A DNA stretch of 64,000 bases from Saccopteryx bilineata (lineage: Eukaryota > Chordata > Mammalia > Chiroptera > Emballonuridae): positions 189,765,520-189,829,519 of the forward strand of contig NC_089491.1 in the NCBI RefSeq assembly GCF_036850765.1, written 5' to 3'. Numbering within the stretch: position 1 is the first letter of the stretch; the number at the start of each line of letters is the position of its first letter. This document shows positions 1 to 10,383 of the stretch, piece by piece. Both the position numbers and the translations under genes were made by a program. Under the pieces are notes generated by a model that was given only the letters and a program-made list of their open reading frames with translations, had not been told where the DNA came from and searched no databases.

Positions 1-58
1 AACCATTTCTGGAAAGTACTGTCCTACATGAGCTTCTTTTTCATGTTATTGTCTTCAG

Positions 59-167
59 GGAAACCTCAAGTACTGGCTGAGGCATCAGCAAGTCAGGCCT
101 CTTGTTCCTCAGATGGGTATCCATTACCATCTTGGACCTGGAAGAAGTGTTCAGACAAGTCTCCCAA
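59..167 (+). CDS. FLT3: FLT3 coding exon (human exon 11), extracellular
   Basis: This is the first FLT3 exon in the window; the gene continues off the left edge. FLT3 is the class III receptor tyrosine kinase for FLT3 ligand on early blood and dendritic progenitors. The exon follows an AG at 57-58 and ends at a GTAATA donor. It reads KPQVLAEASASQASC, then DGYPLPSWTWKKCSDKSP, part of a membrane-proximal Ig-like domain with the expected Cys and Trp residues. Its last two bases AA join the C of the next exon to give Asn. The order and frame of all following exons confirm the identity. Bases 1-58 are the end of the preceding intron. Confidence 0.96.
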
Positions 168-441
168 GTAATACAGACACTGGCATCTCTTACATTGGAA
201 GGACATGAAACTCATATTCTCCCTGACATATTGGCTCTTTCTCGTGAATACAGTTTAAGAAGAAATGATGAAGTATTTAAAATGCTTGCTTTCTGAGTCC
301 CCCATAATTCTACCTAGTCATAGATTATTTCTGATAGTTTATGATAGATGAATCTCATTTTGAGCTCACTAGAGAAATTCAAACTTCTAGTCTGACGACA
401 GCCGAAGCTCTCTGACTTCCTTCTCTGCCATTTCTTTGCAG
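168..441 (+). other. FLT3: FLT3 intron 11
   Basis: Short GT-AG intron of 274 bases. I see no repeat or other element in it. Confidence 0.9.
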
Positions 442-620
442 CTGCACAGAAGAAATCACAGAAGGAATTTGGAACAGGAAGGCTCACAGGAAAGTATTTG
501 GACAGTGGGTTTCGAGCAGTACGCTAAACATGAGTGAGGCCATCAGAGGGCTCCTGGTGAAGTGCTGTGCATACAACTCCCTGGGCACATCCTGTAAAAC
601 AATCCTTTTAAACTCACCAG
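442..620 (+). CDS. FLT3: FLT3 coding exon (human exon 12), last Ig-like domain
   Basis: The exon lies between a TTTGCAG acceptor and a GTACAT donor and encodes the end of the fifth Ig-like domain. It reads TEEITEGIWNRKAHRKVFGQ and continues through WVSSSTLNMSEAIRGLLVKC, with the paired Cys residues in KCCAYNSLGTSC. NMS is a possible N-glycosylation site. The exon ends one base into a Gly codon that is completed by the next exon. Compared with the human protein as I remember it, only scattered conservative changes are visible. Confidence 0.97.
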
Positions 621-1392
621 GTACATGGCTGTTGCTATTGTAATGTGCCACCTTCGGGTATTCCCCATTAGCAGTTAGTCCCTACTGTTCATTTTTATTT
701 GGGGAATTTTACAGGAATGTACAGGTTCAGTGTATGACACAGGAGGTTTTTTGAGTCAGGCAGGAATCCCCACTGACACACACTGTGGTGTTGTTCAGGG
801 ACAGAGTGACTTCTGCATCACCTTATGATGACTTATAAGTTAAAGTGATGTAGGTTGATTCATAAATTCCTTGAAGAGTAGATATCTCCCAAAAGACCCA
901 ATTTCAGAAAAGCAGATTTAGTAATTTGGAGTTGCTAGCATTTTTCCTTTTGCCTAATCTTATTTGCCTTTAGCTTTCTGTTTTTTTGTTTTGTTTTGTT
1001 TTTTAGAGCCATCCTAAGTTAATTCTGCCTACACACTTATTCAGGATGACAGTACCCTATACCTAACTTCTCCACGTTTATACAATAGAATTTCTTCAGT
1101 ATCTTTTTTTTTATTATCTGATTTGCCTATCCTGTGGGTTTAAATAGATGTAATTCTTATAATCCTATGATTTTTAAGAATGGGTTCAGGATTGTTTATT
1201 ATTTTCTAAGTAGGAAACATGTCCTTTATCTACCATTGCCCGATTTTCCGTGGGGAGTGAAATATTTGTAGAGAGCTTGTAAGGTTGCCAATCCTGATGA
1301 CTCAAACAGGATGCATGAGATCACAATGAGCATCCTCTATAATATCAATCAGGAACCCTAAGTCCCTGCTCAGTGATACTTTTTTGTTGCAG
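621..1392 (+). other. FLT3: FLT3 intron 12
   Basis: GT-AG intron of 772 bases. It contains T-rich runs near 980-1000 and 1105 but no mobile element that I recognise. Confidence 0.85.
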
Positions 1393-1499
1393 GCCCCTTC
1401 CCTTTCTTCCAGGACAACATCTCATTCTACGCAACCATTGGGCTCTGTCTCCCCTTCATTGCCGTTTTAACCATACTAATTTGTCACAAGTACAAAAAG
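1393..1499 (+). CDS. FLT3: FLT3 coding exon (human exon 13), transmembrane helix
   Basis: The exon encodes the junction of the ectodomain and the single membrane-spanning helix. A short lumenal stretch, PFPFFQDNISFYA, leads into a hydrophobic segment, TIGLCLPFIAVLTILIC, followed by the stop-transfer residues HKYKK. The exon is 107 bases long and leaves the frame at a codon boundary. The donor is GTAAAA and opens directly onto a long A run. Confidence 0.97.
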
Positions 1500-1616
1500 G
1501 TAAAAAAAAAAAAAAAAAAAAAAAAGCTCCCAAAACTCAAAGGTAAAAATTATTCATGATTTTCTGTTCCTGAAGAAAAGCCTGTTGCTAATTGATTCAT
1601 TATTTCAACTCTGAAG
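1500..1616 (+). other. FLT3: FLT3 intron 13 with long poly(A) tract
   Basis: A very short intron of 117 bases. A run of more than 20 A begins three bases after the exon, so the donor is immediately followed by a homopolymer. The acceptor is CTGAAG. Confidence 0.9.
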
Positions 1617-1749
1617 CAATTTAGGTATGAAAGCCAACTGCAGATGGTGCAGGTGATTGGTTCTTTGGATAATGAGTACTTCTATATTGACTTCCGAGAA
1701 TATGAATATGATCTCAAATGGGAGTTTCCAAGAGAAAATTTAGAATTTG
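1617..1749 (+). CDS. FLT3: FLT3 coding exon (human exon 14), juxtamembrane domain
   Basis: The exon encodes the autoinhibitory juxtamembrane segment. In human leukaemia this is where internal tandem duplications arise. The cluster of regulatory tyrosines is intact: NEYFYIDFREYEYDLKWEFP contains the four positions corresponding to human Y589, Y591, Y597 and Y599. Upstream is QFRYESQLQMVQVIGSLD, which differs from the human protein at two positions as I recall it (Thr to Ile, Ser to Leu). No tandem duplication is present. The exon ends with one base of the Gly codon completed in exon 15. Confidence 0.97.
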
Positions 1750-1836
1750 GTATGAATTGAATCCAGATGTTCCCATAGCATTTCCTTTCTGTGGGAATGT
1801 CTTGAACCTGCACTCATTCACCATTTGTCTTTCCAG
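1750..1836 (+). other. FLT3: FLT3 intron 14
   Basis: An 87-base intron with a GTATGA donor and a TTCCAG acceptor. The exon 14-15 pair is as tightly spaced as in the human gene. Confidence 0.9.
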
Positions 1837-1941
1837 GGAAGGTACTAGGATCAGGTGCATTTGGAAAAGTGATGAATGCAACAGCTTATGGGATTAGTAA
1901 AACAGGAGTGTCCATCCAGGTTGCTGTCAAGATGCTGAAAG
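1837..1941 (+). CDS. FLT3: FLT3 coding exon (human exon 15), kinase glycine loop
   Basis: Start of the tyrosine kinase N-lobe. The nucleotide-binding loop reads GSGAFGKV and is followed by [20 protein letters not shown]. The Lys in VAVKML is the beta-3 lysine that contacts ATP phosphates (human K644). The exon has a GTACAG donor and consistent phase with both neighbours. Confidence 0.97.
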
Positions 1942-2821
1942 GTACAGTGGAATGATAGCCACCTCCCCTTCTCTTTCCCATCATTTTTGTGGGTCCTGCT
2001 GACCATTCTTCAGAGCTGGAGAGGAAGTGAGTTGGGAATAAATGAATATAAAATAAAAGTCATAAAACCCTACCTCTTCTTCCTCTTCTCTTTGTTTAGT
2101 TTTTGGGGGGCTTTTAGTTTTTTGAGATACTCTTGCTATAGGCAGATGTTGTTTCTGCCATTTTGACATAAACTCTGGGTAGAAGAACAAATTGGAGCTT
2201 TTCGTATTATTTTTCACCCATTGTACCAACTGCTCCCATCTGACTCCCACCTCTACCCCTCCACATAGCCTTGCTCACTTTGCAAGATCTCCCTTTCCTA
2301 CCCTGCTGGCTTTTGCTAAGGTGATCAGTGACCTCCAATGAACTAAAATCTAATGGGGATTTTTCAGTCCTCACATGATTTGAATTTTTAACATGAATCG
2401 GCAAAATTGACTCCTCTCCATATTTAAATGCCTCTTTTATTTTGGTTTCATGTCATCATTTTTTCTGTTTTTTCCTCTTATCCCACTGACATATACATAG
2501 CCCTTTGCCAGCCTGTCTTCTACCCAGCTCTTTATATAGAGTTCTGGAAGGCTTGTTCCTGGGTCCCCTTCAATTTTCATTCCACATGCTCACCATGGGT
2601 GGTCTCACGCACCTGGGACTTTATCTTGTACACTAGTTCTCATGATTGCACCTTCCTTCTAAGTTCTAGGATCATGTGTCCAAATGCTTGCCTGTCACAA
2701 AAGTCTCTTTAATTTAGCTCATTCAAATCAAACTCTTCCAACTCTGGCCCTCCATCCTCAGTGGTGGTATGAGTACTCATGACTCCACTTTCCACACAAT
2801 TGAGCAAACCAGAATCCTAAT

Positions 2822-3188
2822 AGAGAGCAAGAGAGACAGGCAGGCAGGCAGGAAGGGAGAGAGATGAGAAGCATCAACTTGTAGTTGCGGCACCTTAGTT
2901 GTTCATTGATTGCTTTGTCTTGTATGCCTTGACCAGGAGGCACAAGAGTGCCTTTGACCAGCAAAGCCAGTGACTCCTTGCTCAAGCCAGCAACCTTGGG
3001 CTCAAGCCAATGACCTTGGGCTTCAAGCCAGTGACCTTTGGGCTCAAGACAGTGACAGTGGGGTCATGTCTATGATCCCATGCTCAAGCCGGCTACCCAC
3101 TGGTGAGCCCATGCTCACCTTGGGGTTTTGAACCTGGGTCCTCAGTGTCCCGGGCCAGTGCTCTATCCACCATGACACACCTGGACAT
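2822..3188 (-). mobile_element. SINE type C, tRNA-derived, old copy
   Basis: The element is inverted relative to FLT3. On the + strand it begins with a GAGA/CAGG-rich tail complement and runs through repeated phrases of the form 'GGGCTCAAGCCAATGACC' to an inverted tRNA-like head ending about 3188. It shares this internal ladder of CTTGGGCTCAAGCCAGTGACC-like units with 7388-7736 and 17571-17901. It is the most diverged of the type C copies here. Confidence 0.75.
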
Positions 3189-3199
3189 GCCTAGGCCTC

Positions 3200-4262
3200 A
3201 TCCTTTAAACCATCCCCATTCTAACACCCCAGAAGTTATCTCCATTAGGTTTCTGCTTGGTGTCCTTTGAGTTCATCCTCAGTCTTGTCTCTATGAATAC
3301 CACATTAATCCAAGTTCATCTCTTCTGAATAGCTGTAATAGCCTTCCAAGCAGCTCTCCTATATGCACTCCTATGTCCTTTCAGATTCTCTATACTGAGC
3401 CCAAGTGATGGTTATGAAATGCAAAGCAGATCCTGTCATTTTCCTATCTAACATTTCCAGTTGCTTTCAATGGCTCTTGAAATACACTACCAGCCTGGTG
3501 TGGTTGGGCATCTGCTCACTGCTTTACTCCGTGCTCTCAGCCTTCTTTCAGTTCCTCCAGAACACAGAGCTCCCTCCCACCCCAGAGCCTTGCACAGGCT
3601 TACCCTCTCTGCTTGCCCTTCCCCTTCCACCAGTTCTCTCCTACCCCTCCTTCAGATCTCAGCTTGAATATCACTTCCTCAGGGAAACTTTCTCTCACAC
3701 CAAAGACGAGGTAAGTTCCTTGCTGGAAACTGTCTTAGCTCTTTGTAGATTTTCCCTCCATAAAATTTATCATAATATGTAGTTCTATCTCTGTTTAATT
3801 ACTCAATTAGTGTCTTATTTGCCATGTTAGCCTGTAAGCCTCATGAGGGCATGGTCTGCATCTGTTTGCTATGGTCTCTTTTTCCTTGGTCTTCGCTCAT
3901 TCTGCTCCTTCAACATAAGGCATTCTTCTCTCCACCTCCTCACTGTGCATTCACCTGGTTAATTCCTATTTTCCTCAGGTCTCAACACAGACATTTAGTG
4001 TCCCCTTTCCCACCCCTCTGAAAGCTAGGTTAGGTGTCCCCTCTGGTGTGACCCCACAACTCTCTTAATTCATTTGCCACATTGCATTTATCACACTATG
4101 TTGTATTTGTTCATTCACGCCTCCCTTTTCCAGGAGACTGTAGGCTCCAGGAAGGCAGGGGCCATGTCTTGTCTGTCATTTATTCCACCAATGCTTGACA
4201 TATTGCTTCATACAGAGTAGGCATTCAGTAAACACTTGTTCAATGAATGAGTGAATGAATGT
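3200..4262 (+). repeat. L2 LINE 3' fragments
   Basis: Sequence typical of the 3' end of the old mammalian L2 LINE. There is a coding-like part around 3550-3700 (CTCAGCTTGAATATCACTTC), and then 3' UTR phrases for 'gactgtaggctccaggaagg' and 'gtaggcattcagtaaacac' ending in GAATGAATG near 4262. Similar phrases recur near 3830-3900 and 4000-4080, which suggests two or three overlapping fragments. Assignment is from memory of the L2 consensus. Confidence 0.65.
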
Positions 4263-5414
4263 CAGGTAATGGTACCTAAAAGTGCTTTGAGAAAGTTAAG
4301 CACACTATAAAGTGTATTATATTGGTTATGAGAAATAAGACATGGACAATTGAGAACTATGAGTACCTATAAAACATGAAGCAGCAGAAGACATGAGGTG
4401 CTGGTGGTCACAATGCACAAGTGGAGGATCTCATGCCCAAGCTAAGATGTTGGAAATAAGATACCCCTGATGGCATCAAGGCTCTGGAAAAGCCATCATT
4501 AAGGCTGAGATATCTTCTCGGACAAAATAAAGAGACCTGGAAATATCTAATTAAATCTTTATTGAATGTAAAGAAAAGTTACTATGTTTGTAAGGAATAA
4601 TAAGTTAATAGAGGAGTGGGTGCCTGATGCCTAGAAAGGGAAGTTCAAAGATTTTGCCATTGCCTGTAGGGCTTCAGCATCCACTTGGGTAAGGGTGCCC
4701 TGACTGGCTGGCGCATCAGCCTTAGTGACACAAGACTTCTGAGTTCCTCAATAACTACCCTCATGCTATGCTTCTGAGCAAGATGATGAGTACAATTTGC
4801 CAACCTATTCAGACTTTTCTCCAGAGAGAGAATGCATAGGCCAGTGGATACATTGTAGCCTACTCATCAGTTATATTTTTCATTATCAATTAATGAGTCT
4901 CTTGAGAACTTGGTTAGTGGGTGTTGATCCTTTTGACAGCCCTACCATTCAACCCACTTACAAATTTAAGGCTGTAGACCTGAGGGCCAACAAGCTATAA
5001 CAGCTCCCCTTACTGACATTTCTGTCTTGTTTCTCTGTGAATTCAACAAATTCAACTGTTGGAAAAATATATGTATATATGTTTTTCCCTTCAGTATGTG
5101 TATTAACTTCTGTGGAGGAAAAGCTATTGTTATATTGTTTTGTTTTGTTCTATTTTGCATTTTGAGGGTCAATATTATAAATTCCTATTTTGGTAGAGGA
5201 ACATCTGATGAAAAGGCACATTATTAGGCTCAACTTTTATGCTATTATAAGCTTTGAAATTTTGTCTTAAAACACAGAATATTATTCAAAATTCAGGCAG
5301 TGTATTTTTAAAATTTTTATGCAAATCTCCTCTGAACTGAGGAAAGTTAATTTATTAAATGACCTAAAACTCCCATTTTACTTTGGTCTTCCATTTATAC
5401 TCTTCCATGGACAG

Positions 5415-5525
5415 AAAAGGCAGACAGCTCTGAAAGAGAAGCTCTCCTGTCTGAACTCAAAATGATGACTCACCTGGGGAACCATGAGAACATTGTGAAC
5501 CTGCTGGGGGCATGCACACAGTCAG
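5415..5525 (+). CDS. FLT3: FLT3 coding exon (human exon 16), kinase alpha-C helix
   Basis: The exon encodes [20 protein letters not shown] followed by [18 protein letters not shown]. The Glu in SELKMM is the alpha-C glutamate that pairs with the beta-3 lysine. [12 protein letters not shown] is the expected beta-4 segment. The donor is GTAACC. The exon starts after ACAG at 5411-5414 and completes the Glu codon begun in exon 15. Confidence 0.97.
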
Positions 5526-6690
5526 GTAACCAATTCCCACTGGAAACTCCTAATCAAACATAGTGCAGCCTGAGGATGAGGAGAACATTTGTTCTCATGT
5601 GTTTCCTCCTCTCTCAGTGACAGTGTGGGTCCTCAAACCCAAGTGGAGTTAGACATGAGTGTGCGGTAAGCAGATGAGCCAGTGTAGAGGGCACCCCATG
5701 GTTTTAACCTACTTAAAACCAGTCACCACATGTCAAGTACATTCCATGGGTTCTCTCTCCACCTTCTCACCAGCTGTGAAGGGCTGCTGAGCATGGCCGC
5801 TGCCCCGTGTGCTGCTTCAGAGAAGCTCAGGGAGGGCGGGACTTTAGACTTTATTTGCTAGGATTTAATGGAACATACACTCTGATTCTTTCACTTCTGC
5901 CTAGAAATACCTGAATAATGTGCCCCAAGGTCATTCTTTCTGGGATAGCTGGCCTGGGACTGGAACTAATGGAAGAGCAAACAAGACATGAGGGATGTAT
6001 CTTCCTTCTCAGGCAAACCACAAGTCAGTGTATACCGTATTTCCCCATAAGACGCATCATAGTTCAAAAAATTTAGGGTCTAAAAACTGGTTGCATCTTA
6101 TACAGTGGTTGTAGATTTTTTACTTGCATTTCCCACTTTTTTGTGCTTGTTTTTGTACTCATTGTTAAAGACAGTGTTTCGTCATCAGACACAGATGAGG
6201 ACAAGCTAATGGACAGGAGTTTTGACAGTGATGAGGAATGGTATGAAATTTATAATGAATAAAACTTGAGTGCAATAACTTTATGTAATACATTTTATTT
6301 CAAATTTTGGGCCTCAAAATTAAGATGCATCTTATACATGGGAGCATCTTATACATAGGAGTGTCTTATATGTGGGAAATACGGTATTTATCAAGTGCCC
6401 ATCATGCAGCTGGCATAGTATTTCCAATTGCAAAGTGGAGAATCTAAGTGCACAGTGGTTATTGGTGAGGCCACATGTACAAGGGCCAAAGTAGAAGGCA
6501 ATAGGAGTTTGAAAAAAAAGCTGAAATCGAATTTAAAGTATGAGAAGAGGTAGGCTCAGAAAAAGTTGTACTGTCTCAAAGTCAGGGGAGAAGTGAGCTC
6601 TCATAGTGTGTAATATGTTTCATTTTAGATAGATATGAAGAAAATGACTTGGTATTCATCTACCTGTAACTAAAACTGTCATTATTTCAG
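5526..6690 (+). other. FLT3: FLT3 intron 16
   Basis: An intron of 1.2 kb that contains a 350-base TA-flanked DNA transposon at 6035-6384. I see nothing else recognisable. Confidence 0.85.
6035..6384 (+). mobile_element. TA-flanked non-autonomous DNA transposon, copy 1
   Basis: Terminal inverted repeats are CCGTATTTCCCC on the left and GGGAAATACGG on the right, flanked by TA on both sides, as in the Tc1/mariner/pogo superfamily. Inside, phrases like AAGACGCATC and GATGCATCTTATACAT occur near both ends. The middle keeps an open frame ending SSSDTDEDKLMD-RSFDSDEEWYEIYNE and a stop at about 6260, which looks like the acidic C-terminal tail of a lost transposase. A second copy lies at 34778-35092. 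The exact family is not known to me. Confidence 0.65.
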
Positions 6691-6844
6691 GGCCAACTTA
6701 CTTGATTTTTGAATATTGTTGCTATGGTGATCTTCTCAACTATCTAAGAAGTAAAAGAGAAAAATTTCATAGGACATGGACGGAGATTTTCAAGGAACAC
6801 AATTTTAGTTTTTATCCCACTTTCCAATCACATCCAAATTCCAG
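6691..6844 (+). CDS. FLT3: FLT3 coding exon (human exon 17), kinase hinge and insert
   Basis: The exon encodes PTYLIFEYCCYGDLLNYLRS followed by KREKFHRTWTEIFKEHNFSF and YPTFQSHPNS. It therefore holds the gatekeeper Phe (human F691, in LIFEY), the hinge and the start of the kinase insert typical of class III receptors. It has an ATTTCAG acceptor and a GTAAGA donor. The last two bases AG are completed to Ser by the next exon. Confidence 0.97.
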
Positions 6845-7387
6845 GTAAGAGAATAAGTCAAGGTGATGCATCAAGACATCAAAGTCTGATGGCTAGACAC
6901 CTCCCACAATACACACTCTGGCCAACTTCTAAAGATCATACGTCAGCATTGTGGAGTCTGTGGGTTCTGAGACCTAGAAAAGTCGCTTATCTTTGCTATT
7001 ATTGCCCTGCTGATTTGGAACAACAGGAACCTGCCTACACTACAGGCTCTGTAGCTGAGCCAATCTCTGTCTACCTGTGCCTAAATCACACCCTACACAC
7101 GTATTTAGTTTGGGGAAAGGTATATTATTCAATCCTTCAGGATTCCTGGTTAACATGTAGGTTTTGGTAACCAAACTTCTTCCAAAGTCCTGGACATGTT
7201 CACAGAGGTTCTGGGAGTATTGCACAAAAGAGCTCTAAACTTATAAATTGGATTTTAAAAAATAGGATAAATCCTATTGACATAATATGATAGGGACAGA
7301 ATGAACTTGTGGGAACATTTGTCTCTGTGCTCTGCATTGTACATTCCTCCATCCATGAGAATCCTGAGTGGCTCTTGCCCTGACAGA

Positions 7388-7736
7388 TTTTTTTTAATTT
7401 TATTTATTCGTTCATTCATTTATTTATTTTTGGTGACACAGACAGAGAGAGACAGAGAGAGGGACAGACAGACAGAACGGGAGAGAGATGAGAAGAATCA
7501 GTTCTTCGTTGAGGCACCTTAGTTGTTCATTGACTGCTTCTCACATGTGTCCTGACAGGGGGGCTACAGCAGACTGAGTGACCCCCCCACTCAAGCCAGC
7601 GACCTTGGGCTCAAGCTGGTGAGCCTTGCTCAAACCAGATGAGCCCACACTAAAGCCAGTGACCCTAGGGTCTCGAACCTGGGTCCTCTGCATCCCAGTC
7701 TGACGCTTTATCCACTGCGCCATTGCCTGGTCAGGT
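7388..7736 (-). mobile_element. SINE type C, inverted
   Basis: Full-length inverted copy. It has a T-rich tail and GACAGACAGACAGA at the left, then 'ctcaagccagcgaccttggg' ladder units. The inverted tRNA-like head at about 7655-7736 contains a B-box complement (GTCTCGAACCTGGGT) and ends GCGCCATTGCCTGGTCAGG. It is flanked by the direct repeat CCCTGACAGATTTTT at about 7378 and 7740. Confidence 0.85.
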
Positions 7737-7751
7737 TTGCCCTGACAGATT

Positions 7752-7781
7752 TTTTTTTTTTTTTTTTTTAGAGAGGAGAGG

Positions 7782-7836
<55 letters not shown>

Positions 7837-7984
7837 AGAGGAGAGACAGAGAGAGAGAAGGGGGTGAGGAGCTAGAAGCATCAACTCCCATATGTGCCTT
7901 GACCAGGCAAGCCCAGAGTTTCGAACCAGCGACCTCAGCACTTCCAGGTCAACGCTTTATCCCACTGCGCCACCACAGGTCAGG
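7752..7984 (-). mobile_element. SINE type A, inverted, with long GA tract
   Basis: An inverted type A SINE. It has a poly(T) tail, a GA-rich stretch of about 80 bases, then CATATGTGCCTTGACCAGGC, a B-box complement in TTTCGAACCAGCGACCTC, and a head ending CACCACAGGTCAGG. It sits directly next to the type C SINE, and both share the same target repeat, so the two inserted at the same site in succession. Confidence 0.87.
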
Positions 7985-8784
7985 CCTGACAGATTTTTGT
8001 TCTGGTGGGATGCTCATCCTTATCTTTGGAAATTTCTTGCTAATTACTTGAACATTGTAGCTCTATAACACCTTTCTCTGAATGAGTGCACGGACATTCT
8101 GATAGAATCGTTCCTCGACCCATAGTACTTTCCTGTTTTCCTTATCCTAAAGGCACATCTATCAGAGGCTTTTACATTTACTGGGGGTCTTTTGAAAGGT
8201 GCATTTGAGATCCAGCTTTAATTTCTTAGCATAAGTTCTAGTGCAGGCCTTTGACCTTCTAAGGTATGAGACAGACTCAGCATCTAAACTTGTAAGGCCC
8301 CACGGAGGTCCCCGTACCCGTCTTTGTGCAGTTGCCCCTTACCAATGTATACCTGTCACACTAGTCTACCCTTTTATACTCATATCTTAGTTCACATTCT
8401 AATACTGAGACAATTCTGATGTCATCTGTATTTGAGAACAGAGAGTCTTTCCTAATAAGTCAAATGTGTGTGAACAGTGGTTAGTGAAAACCAAGGCTGG
8501 TACCTCAGCAACCTTGGTCCTGTCACTGGGCTATGAAATATACTGCAGCAGTTACTTTGAGAATATCTGTGGCCTTAAGTCATTTCCCAAAGATGTAGAA
8601 ACTGTAAATTGGGGTAAACTTGTATATTGGAATGAATGGAATCATTGTTAATATATAATATATACCAAGTTCATCAGTGAAGAGTTCTATATTATATATT
8701 GTAAAATACATTGTATTATTACTATTTATTAATTTCACAAGTAAAAGAAATAAGCTTTGCAAAGGTCCCTTAGAAGAAAGGAGA

Positions 8785-9005
8785 GCCTGACCTGTGGTGG
8801 CACAGTCGGAATAAGCGTCGACCTGGAACACTGAGGTCGCCAGTCCGAAACCCTTGGTATTGCCTGGTCAAGGCACATATGGGAGTTGATGATTCCTGCT
8901 CCTCCCCCTTCTCTCTCTCTCTCTGTCTCTCTCTCTCACTCCTCTCTCTCTAAAAAATCAATAAATAAAAAATATTAAAAAAAAAAACGTTTAAAAAGAA
9001 AAAGA
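8785..9005 (+). mobile_element. SINE type A
   Basis: The head starts GCCTGACCTGTGGTGGCACA, and the internal region CACATATGGGAGTTGATG is followed by a CT-rich body and an A-rich tail. It is flanked by the 12-base direct repeat AGAAGAAAGGAG at 8772 and 9006, a clean target-site duplication. Confidence 0.88.
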
Positions 9006-9469
9006 AGAAGAAAGGAGGATGGTGGAATATGCAGAGGTCCCTGCGGAAGGCTGGCGCCCCTCGAGCAGCTGCAGGGAAAGGCCACTGTGTTGGGAGACAG
9101 AAGTGGAGGTGCAGTGCACTCTTTACTAGTGCCATGGTTTTTCAGCCAATGCCATTCTTCTCGCCAAGCCTGCATTTTCTTTTATAAAATGTAACTTTGA
9201 CACCCAGCTGATAGATTTGTGGTAAGGACTGAGTGAAGTCATCTTTGAACAGTAAGACTCCATATGGATACCAGGCACACTATCCCCCTAGACTGGCTCA
9301 ATTACACAGATGTTTTTAATTCCTGAAAAAATGAACACGTTGATGCTGTGCCTTTAATTTAAAAGCCCATTTGTAATTGGAATTCATTTATTTGATGAAT
9401 TGTATCTTTTTAAATGAAAATGTCTACTCAGAAGAACATAAATAATGAAATAAAATTTTTTTTAAATAG

Positions 9470-9552
9470 TATGCCTGGTTCACAAGAAGTTCAAATACAC
9501 CAGGACTCGGATAATATCTCAGGGTTCAATGGAAATTCATTTCAACCCAAAG
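9470..9552 (+). CDS. FLT3: FLT3 coding exon (human exon 18), kinase insert
   Basis: The exon encodes MPGSQEVQIHQDSDNISGFN followed by GNSFQPK, the middle of the kinase insert. This is the least conserved part of the intracellular region, with several differences from the human protein as I recall it. The acceptor AATAG follows an AT-rich intron end, and the donor is GTAATA. Both junction codons (Ser on the left, Asp on the right) come out as expected. Confidence 0.94.
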
Positions 9553-9720
9553 GTAATATTATATTCCAATTAGTAGCACTGAAAAATAGAAACAGATACA
9601 AGAGTTTGTGCTAGCTATTTTTTAAAAATGTGTAAATGGAAAAGCATGTTTCACTTTGCTACTGTTTATAGACTTATGAATGCATATTTGCTTTAAAAGT
9701 AGTTAAAAACCAAGTTTATG

Positions 9721-10076
9721 TATGGGGTCCTAGGGTTACGACAGTCTCTACATATGACATTTTGAGTTTATGACACTCACTCCCATAAAAACTTTAAAAA
9801 ATTGAGATGTGAGTGTTTTTGTTTAAGCCATTAAGTCATACTTATGGACTACGTGGGCGAACTAGTTTGGTTGCACGCAGTGGGAGAATACACAGTAACA
9901 CAGATTTGAGTGAGGGAGTTGGCGTCTCCAGAACGCTTACCTACACCATTTTGGACTGTTAAAAGCGCAAGTGTTCCGTTTGTGTTAGGCTAGGGTGTGT
10001 TTCGACTTACAACAAAATTCAGGTCACATCACTGTCGTAGGAACGAAACTGTGTCATAACCTGAGGACCTCCTGTA
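9721..10076. mobile_element. DNA transposon-like element with imperfect inverted ends
   Basis: The left end reads GGTCCTAGGGTTACGACAGT. The right end, on the complementary strand, reads GGTCCTCAGGTTATGACACA. Both ends lie next to TA dinucleotides. The 356-base interior has no long reading frame. The phrase pattern resembles non-autonomous Tc1/mariner-type (Tigger-like) elements, but I cannot name the family. Confidence 0.5.
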
Positions 10077-10097
10077 TTGTGAATCATATGTCAATTT

Positions 10098-10287
10098 ATT
10101 TTAAGATTTTATTCATTATTATAAAGAAAGGAGGAAGGGGAAGTAAGAAGTATCAACTCATAGTTGTTTCATTTTAGTTGTTCATTGATTGCATGTTGTA
10201 TGTGCCTTGACTAGGCAAGCCCAGGGTTTCGAACTGGTGACCTCAGCATAAAGTGGATAAAGATCTACTGCACCACCACAGGCCAGG
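10098..10287 (-). mobile_element. SINE type A, inverted
   Basis: An inverted, diverged type A SINE: GTGCCTTGACTAGGCAAGCC, then TTTCGAACTGGTGACCTCAG, and a head ending CACCACAGGCCAGGC. A degraded direct repeat (CATATGTCAATTTA against CATATGCCAATGTTTA) flanks it. An internal scrambled stretch (AAAGTGGATAAAGATC) shows later rearrangement. Confidence 0.75.
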
Positions 10288-10383
10288 CCATATGCCAATG
10301 TTTAACTAATAACCACTCAAGGCTGTTTTATTTGTCAGATTATTCCTTTTAAAGTCATAAGTGAATTAGAGCCAGTGCTACCC

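Larger units (their letters stand above)
1942..5414 (+). other. FLT3: FLT3 intron 15
   Basis: An intron of 3.5 kb. It holds a type C SINE at 2822-3188 and L2-derived sequence at about 3200-4262. The stretch 4263-5414 is AT-rich; a weak SINE-head-like fragment near 4680-4720 is the only thing seen there. Confidence 0.85.
6845..9469 (+). other. FLT3: FLT3 intron 17
   Basis: An intron of 2.6 kb. It holds two inverted SINEs side by side (7388-7736 and 7752-7984) and a type A SINE at 8785-9005. A long GA simple repeat at about 7780-7860 is the tail of the second SINE. The rest (6845-7375, 8000-8780, 9020-9469) shows nothing I recognise. Confidence 0.85.

Noticed and set aside
7541..7891. Open frame with Ser-Leu repeats
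   Set aside because: Comes from the GA/CT tract of a SINE tail.
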